From Streptomyces griseoaurantiacus (GTDB taxonomy: Bacteria > Actinomycetota > Actinomycetes > Streptomycetales > Streptomycetaceae), in the NCBI GenBank assembly GCA_014656015.1, contig BNBP01000004.1:1-64000 (forward strand): a DNA stretch of 64,000 bases, given 5' to 3'. The position numbers were made by a program, and so were the translations under genes. Below, one piece after another: positions 61,495 through 64,000 of the stretch (position 1 is its first letter; the number at the start of each line of letters is the position of its first letter). The notes below the pieces were generated by a model. The model was not told the DNA's origin, made no database searches, and saw nothing but the letters and a program-made list of their open reading frames with translations.

Positions 61495-61524
61495 AAGATA
61501 TCCGGAGAGACGTTCCGTGACCAA
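61495..61524 (-). promoter_or_regulatory. Putative promoter of the MDR oxidoreductase gene
   Basis: On the minus strand TTGGTC (61524-61519), 18 bases, TATCTT (61500-61495). It leads to a leader of about 60 bases before the ATG at 61425. Confidence 0.4.
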
Positions 61525-61592
61525 ACACAGGAGGTCAAGGTGGCCGGAAGTGGAGGGCGTTCGGTGACCAGGGCGCCCACGCCGGAAGAACG

Positions 61593-62996
61593 CTAGTCGA
61601 GGTACTGGCAGGTGGAGCGCGGGAGGTATCTGCCGTGACCCGCGTGGCCGGTGAAGTGCCCCTCGGTGACGACGGGTTCGCCGCGCGAGAGCACGGTGTC
61701 GACCCGGCCGGTGATCCGCCGCCCCTCGTAGGCCGAGTAGTCGACGTTCATGTGGTGACTCGCGGCGGAGAGGACCTGCTCGGCGTGCGGGTCGTAGAGC
61801 ACGAGGTCGGCGTCGGAACCCGGGGCGAGCGTGCCCTTCCTCGGGTAGAGGCCGAACATGCGGGCCGGGGCGGCACAGGCGAGTTCGATCCAGCGGCGGC
61901 GGGACAGGCGGCCCTCGACCACGGCCTGGTGCAGGAGATCCATGCGGTGCTCCACCCCCGGCAGGCCGTTGGGGATCTTCGAGAAGTCGCCGCGGCCCAG
62001 TTCCTTCTGGCCGGTGAAGCAGAACGGGCAGTGGTCGGTGGAGACCACCTGGAGGTCGTCGGTGCGCAGCCCCCGCCACAGTGCCGCCTGGTGCTCGCGC
62101 GGGCGCAGCGGGGTGCTGCACACGTACTTGGCGCCCTCGAAGTCCGGCTCGGCGAGGTTGTCGGTGGACAGGAAGAGGTACTGCGGGCAGGTCTCGCCGA
62201 AGACGGGCAGCCCTTCGTCACGAGCCCTGGCGAGTTCGGCGAGCGCCTCCCGGGCCGAGACGTGCACGACGTACAGCGGGGCGCCCGCCACCTGTGCGAG
62301 CCGGACGGCGCGGTGGGTGGCCTCGGCCTCCAGCAGGGCCCTGCGGACCTCGCCGTGGAAGCGGGGGTCGGTGTCGCCGCGGGCGAGTGCCTGCTCGACG
62401 AGGACGTCGATGGCGATGCCGTTCTCGGCGTGCATCATGATCAGGCCGCCGTTGCCCGCGGCGCGCTGCATGGCGCGCAGGATCTGGCCGTCGTCGGAGT
62501 AGAAGACCCCCGGGTAGGCCATGAACTGCTTGAACGAGGTCACGCCCTCGTCGACGAGGAGGTCCATCTCCTTCAGGGTGTCCTCGGTGACGTCCGAGAC
62601 GATCATGTGGAAGCCGTAGTCGATCGCGCAGTTGCCCTCCGCCTTGGCGTGCCAGGCGTCCAGGCCCTCGCGCAGGGCGCCGCCGACGCTCTGGATCGCG
62701 AAGTCGACGATCGTGGTGGTGCCGCCCCAGGCGGCGGCCCGGGTGCCGGTCTCGAAGGTGTCGGAGGCGTAGGTGCCGCCGAAGGGCATCTCCATGTGGG
62801 TGTGCCCGTCGACGCCGCCGGGCAGGACGTACTTCCCGGTGGCGTCGAGGGTGCGTTCGGCGGTGAACGCCTCGGCCGCCGGGGTGCCGCTCGCGGCGAG
62901 CGCGGCGATCCGGCCGTCCTCGATGAGGACGTCGGCGTGGAGTTCGTCCGAGGCGGTGATGACGAGGCCGCCGCGGACGACGGTACGGCTGCTCAT
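61593..62996 (-). CDS. hydA: Dihydropyrimidinase (hydantoinase)
   Basis: A 467-residue amidohydrolase opening the dihydropyrimidine ring in reductive pyrimidine breakdown. Metal and catalytic residues: His-x-His in 'GVDGHTHMEMPFGG', carboxylated Lys in 'TSFKQFMAYPGV', His in 'LIMMHAENG', His in 'YVVHVSAREAL' and Asp in 'VVSTDHCPFCF'. Length and the 'FGGTYASDTFETGT' loop fit dihydropyrimidinase/D-hydantoinase. The ATG at 62996 follows AGGAGAGGCAGGC. The class III aminotransferase ends 22 bases upstream and is probably co-transcribed, so beta-alanine formed later could be transaminated. Confidence 0.92.
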   Translation of the reverse strand: MSSRTVVRGGLVITASDELHADVLIEDGRIAALAASGTPAAEAFTAERTLDATGKYVLPGGVDGHTHMEMPFGGTYASDTFETGTRAAAWGGTTTIVDFAIQSVGGALREGLDAWHAKAEGNCAIDYGFHMIVSDVTEDTLKEMDLLVDEGVTSFKQFMAYPGVFYSDDGQILRAMQRAAGNGGLIMMHAENGIAIDVLVEQALARGDTDPRFHGEVRRALLEAEATHRAVRLAQVAGAPLYVVHVSAREALAELARARDEGLPVFGETCPQYLFLSTDNLAEPDFEGAKYVCSTPLRPREHQAALWRGLRTDDLQVVSTDHCPFCFTGQKELGRGDFSKIPNGLPGVEHRMDLLHQAVVEGRLSRRRWIELACAAPARMFGLYPRKGTLAPGSDADLVLYDPHAEQVLSAASHHMNVDYSAYEGRRITGRVDTVLSRGEPVVTEGHFTGHAGHGRYLPRSTCQYLD

Positions 62997-63018
62997 ACTG
63001 CCTGCCTCTCCTGTCCGG

Positions 63019-64000
63019 CTAGAGGACGCTCCGCAGCGCGCCCGCGAGGATGTCGGCGCCCTCCTCCGCCTCGGCGGCGGTGAGGGTGAGGGGCGGGGCG
63101 ATACGCAGGGCGCTGGTGTCGTGGCCGCCGCCCTTGCCGAGGAGGAGCCCGCCCTCGCGGGCGGCCTCGAGGACGGCGGCCGCGGCGGCGGGGTCGGCCT
63201 CGTCCGTACCGGGGCGGACGAGTTCGACGCCGATCATCAGTCCGCGTCCGCGTACCTCGCGTACGGCCGGGTTGTCCGCCGTGGCGGTCCGCAGCCGGTC
63301 CAGGAGCTGTCCGCCGACGCGCCGGGCATTGCCCCGCAGATCGTGTTCCAGCAGGTAGGTGAGGTTGGCGAGGCCGGCCGCCATGGTGATCTGGGTGCCG
63401 CCGAAGGTGGAGATGCTGTTGGCGTCGAGGCAGTTCATGATCTCGGCGCGGGCCACCACACCGCCGATGGACATGCCGTTGCCGATGCCCTTGGCGAAGG
63501 TGACGATGTCGGGCGGGCCGGACCGGGCGTGTGCCTGCCAGCCCCAGAAGTGGTCGCCGGTGCGGCCCCAGCCGGTCTGCACCTCGTCGGAGATCCACAG
63601 GACGCCGCGCTCGCGCAGCACCTCGCGGAAGGCCGCGTAGAGCCCGTCGGGCGGGGAGGTGAAGCCGCCGACGCCCTGGATCGGTTCGGCGATCAGGGCG
63701 GCCGGCGGGCGGGTGTGGCCGAGCAGGTCCTTGAGGTCCTCGACGCAGGCGGCGATGAACTCCTCGTCGCCGAGGTGGGCGTAGGGGCCGCGGGTGCGGA
63801 CGCCGCCGTGCACGTAGAGCGTCTGCAGCGGGGAGAGGGAGGTGGGCGACCAGCCGCGGTTGCCGGTGATGCCGACGGTGGAGAACGAGCGGCCGTGGTA
63901 GCTGTTCCGCATCGCCAGCAGGGTGTTGCTGCGCCGGTGGGTGGTGGCGAGCAGCAGGGCGGTGTCGTTGGCCTCGGTGCCGGAGGTGGTGAAGAAGACG
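63019..64000 (-). CDS. Class III PLP aminotransferase (AGXT2/4-aminobutyrate-like), 5' end outside window
   Basis: The visible 327 C-terminal residues of a class III omega-aminotransferase; the gene continues beyond the window end. The sequence at the edge is 'VFFTTSGTEANDTALLLA', the PLP phosphate loop. Further on are 'NSYHGRSFSTVGITGN', 'ALIAEPIQGVGG', the cofactor Asp in 'LWISDEVQTGWGRTG', and the Schiff-base Lys in 'IVTFAKGIGNGMSIGGVVA'. The end is 'LRIAPPLTLTAAEAEEGADI'. Next to hydA it would act on beta-alanine or beta-aminoisobutyrate with pyruvate or 2-oxoglutarate, forming a pyrimidine-catabolic unit. Specificity is inferred from context. Confidence 0.9.
   Translation of the reverse strand, partial: VFFTTSGTEANDTALLLATTHRRSNTLLAMRNSYHGRSFSTVGITGNRGWSPTSLSPLQTLYVHGGVRTRGPYAHLGDEEFIAACVEDLKDLLGHTRPPAALIAEPIQGVGGFTSPPDGLYAAFREVLRERGVLWISDEVQTGWGRTGDHFWGWQAHARSGPPDIVTFAKGIGNGMSIGGVVARAEIMNCLDANSISTFGGTQITMAAGLANLTYLLEHDLRGNARRVGGQLLDRLRTATADNPAVREVRGRGLMIGVELVRPGTDEADPAAAAAVLEAAREGGLLLGKGGGHDTSALRIAPPLTLTAAEAEEGADILAGALRSVL

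Overview
The window is a piece of a Streptomyces-type chromosome. GC is very high throughout, third codon positions are almost all G or C, GTG starts are common, one start is probably TTG, and the gene content is typical of the genus: a ten-gene gas vesicle operon in the order gvpO-A-F-G-Y-Z-J-L-S-K, the crotonyl-CoA reductase / ethylmalonyl-CoA block, an Ada-AlkA fusion, F420-dependent luciferase-like oxidoreductases and several DUFs confined to actinobacteria. From memory, the order resembles the S. coelicolor region from pssA/psd/ccr to gvp; I could not check this by alignment. I see no rRNA, tRNA, CRISPR array, prophage or insertion sequence.

Layout. 1-4.3 kb: DUF6158 protein, a bacterial eRF1-like (baeRF) protein, a PAP2 phosphatase-diacylglycerol kinase fusion, a methyltransferase and a tiny membrane protein, closed by a strong terminator. 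4.4-10 kb (minus): the gvp operon, eight junctions of which overlap or nearly touch. 10-14.5 kb (minus): ndh-tkt-ligD(Pol), a tightly packed operon directly upstream of gvp. 14.6-16 kb: F420-dependent oxidoreductase and a VOC protein. 16-23 kb (minus): DUF5107 sugar-related protein, acetyltransferase and three peptidases. 23-25.4 kb: a drug-efflux-type MFS gene broken by a frameshift. 25.5-29.9 kb: SRPBCC protein, Rv2578c-type radical SAM protein behind LexA-like boxes, a secreted alpha/beta hydrolase, and a HEAT-repeat protein with a TTA codon. 30-40.5 kb: acyl-CoA metabolism (tandem 3-hydroxyacyl-CoA dehydrogenase, TetR regulator, cupin, then ccr-meaA-mcl-mch-acyl-CoA dehydrogenase), followed by psd-pssA for phosphatidylethanolamine. 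42-46 kb: glycerate kinase, Nudix hydrolase, sirtuin, ogt and ada-alkA. 47-51 kb: a large Tat-exported GH2 beta-galactosidase with a LamG insert. 51-57 kb: GPP34, macro domain, phytoene-dehydrogenase-like protein, inositol-phosphatase-like protein and gamma-glutamyltransferase, with two short tandem repeats near the last two. 57-64 kb: small stress-type DUF genes, two secreted proteins, and a pyrimidine-degradation group (F420 oxidoreductase, hydA, and a class III aminotransferase cut by the window end).

How it works together. The clearest metabolic unit is 30-40.5 kb. Crotonyl-CoA is reductively carboxylated to ethylmalonyl-CoA, rearranged by the B12 mutase, oxidised, hydrated and cleaved, giving acetyl-CoA assimilation and methyl/ethylmalonyl-CoA extender units for polyketides. 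The second theme is stress: sigma-B-like promoters (GNNT-N14-16-GGGTAC) precede the baeRF gene, the cupin and the DUF2795 gene exactly, and gvpO with one mismatch. LexA-like boxes precede the radical SAM gene, and alkylation-repair genes lie together. Several genes show a -10-like TAnnnT hexamer 6-7 bases before the start codon, which suggests leaderless mRNAs.

The best candidates for something not yet described are the gvpY/gvpZ pair with opposite extreme charges, the ndh-tkt-ligD operon with its repeat-built tail, the half-degenerate tandem dehydrogenase, and the two tandem repeats at the starts of adjacent genes at 54.9 and 56.9 kb. All names rest on reading sequence motifs, not on database searches.
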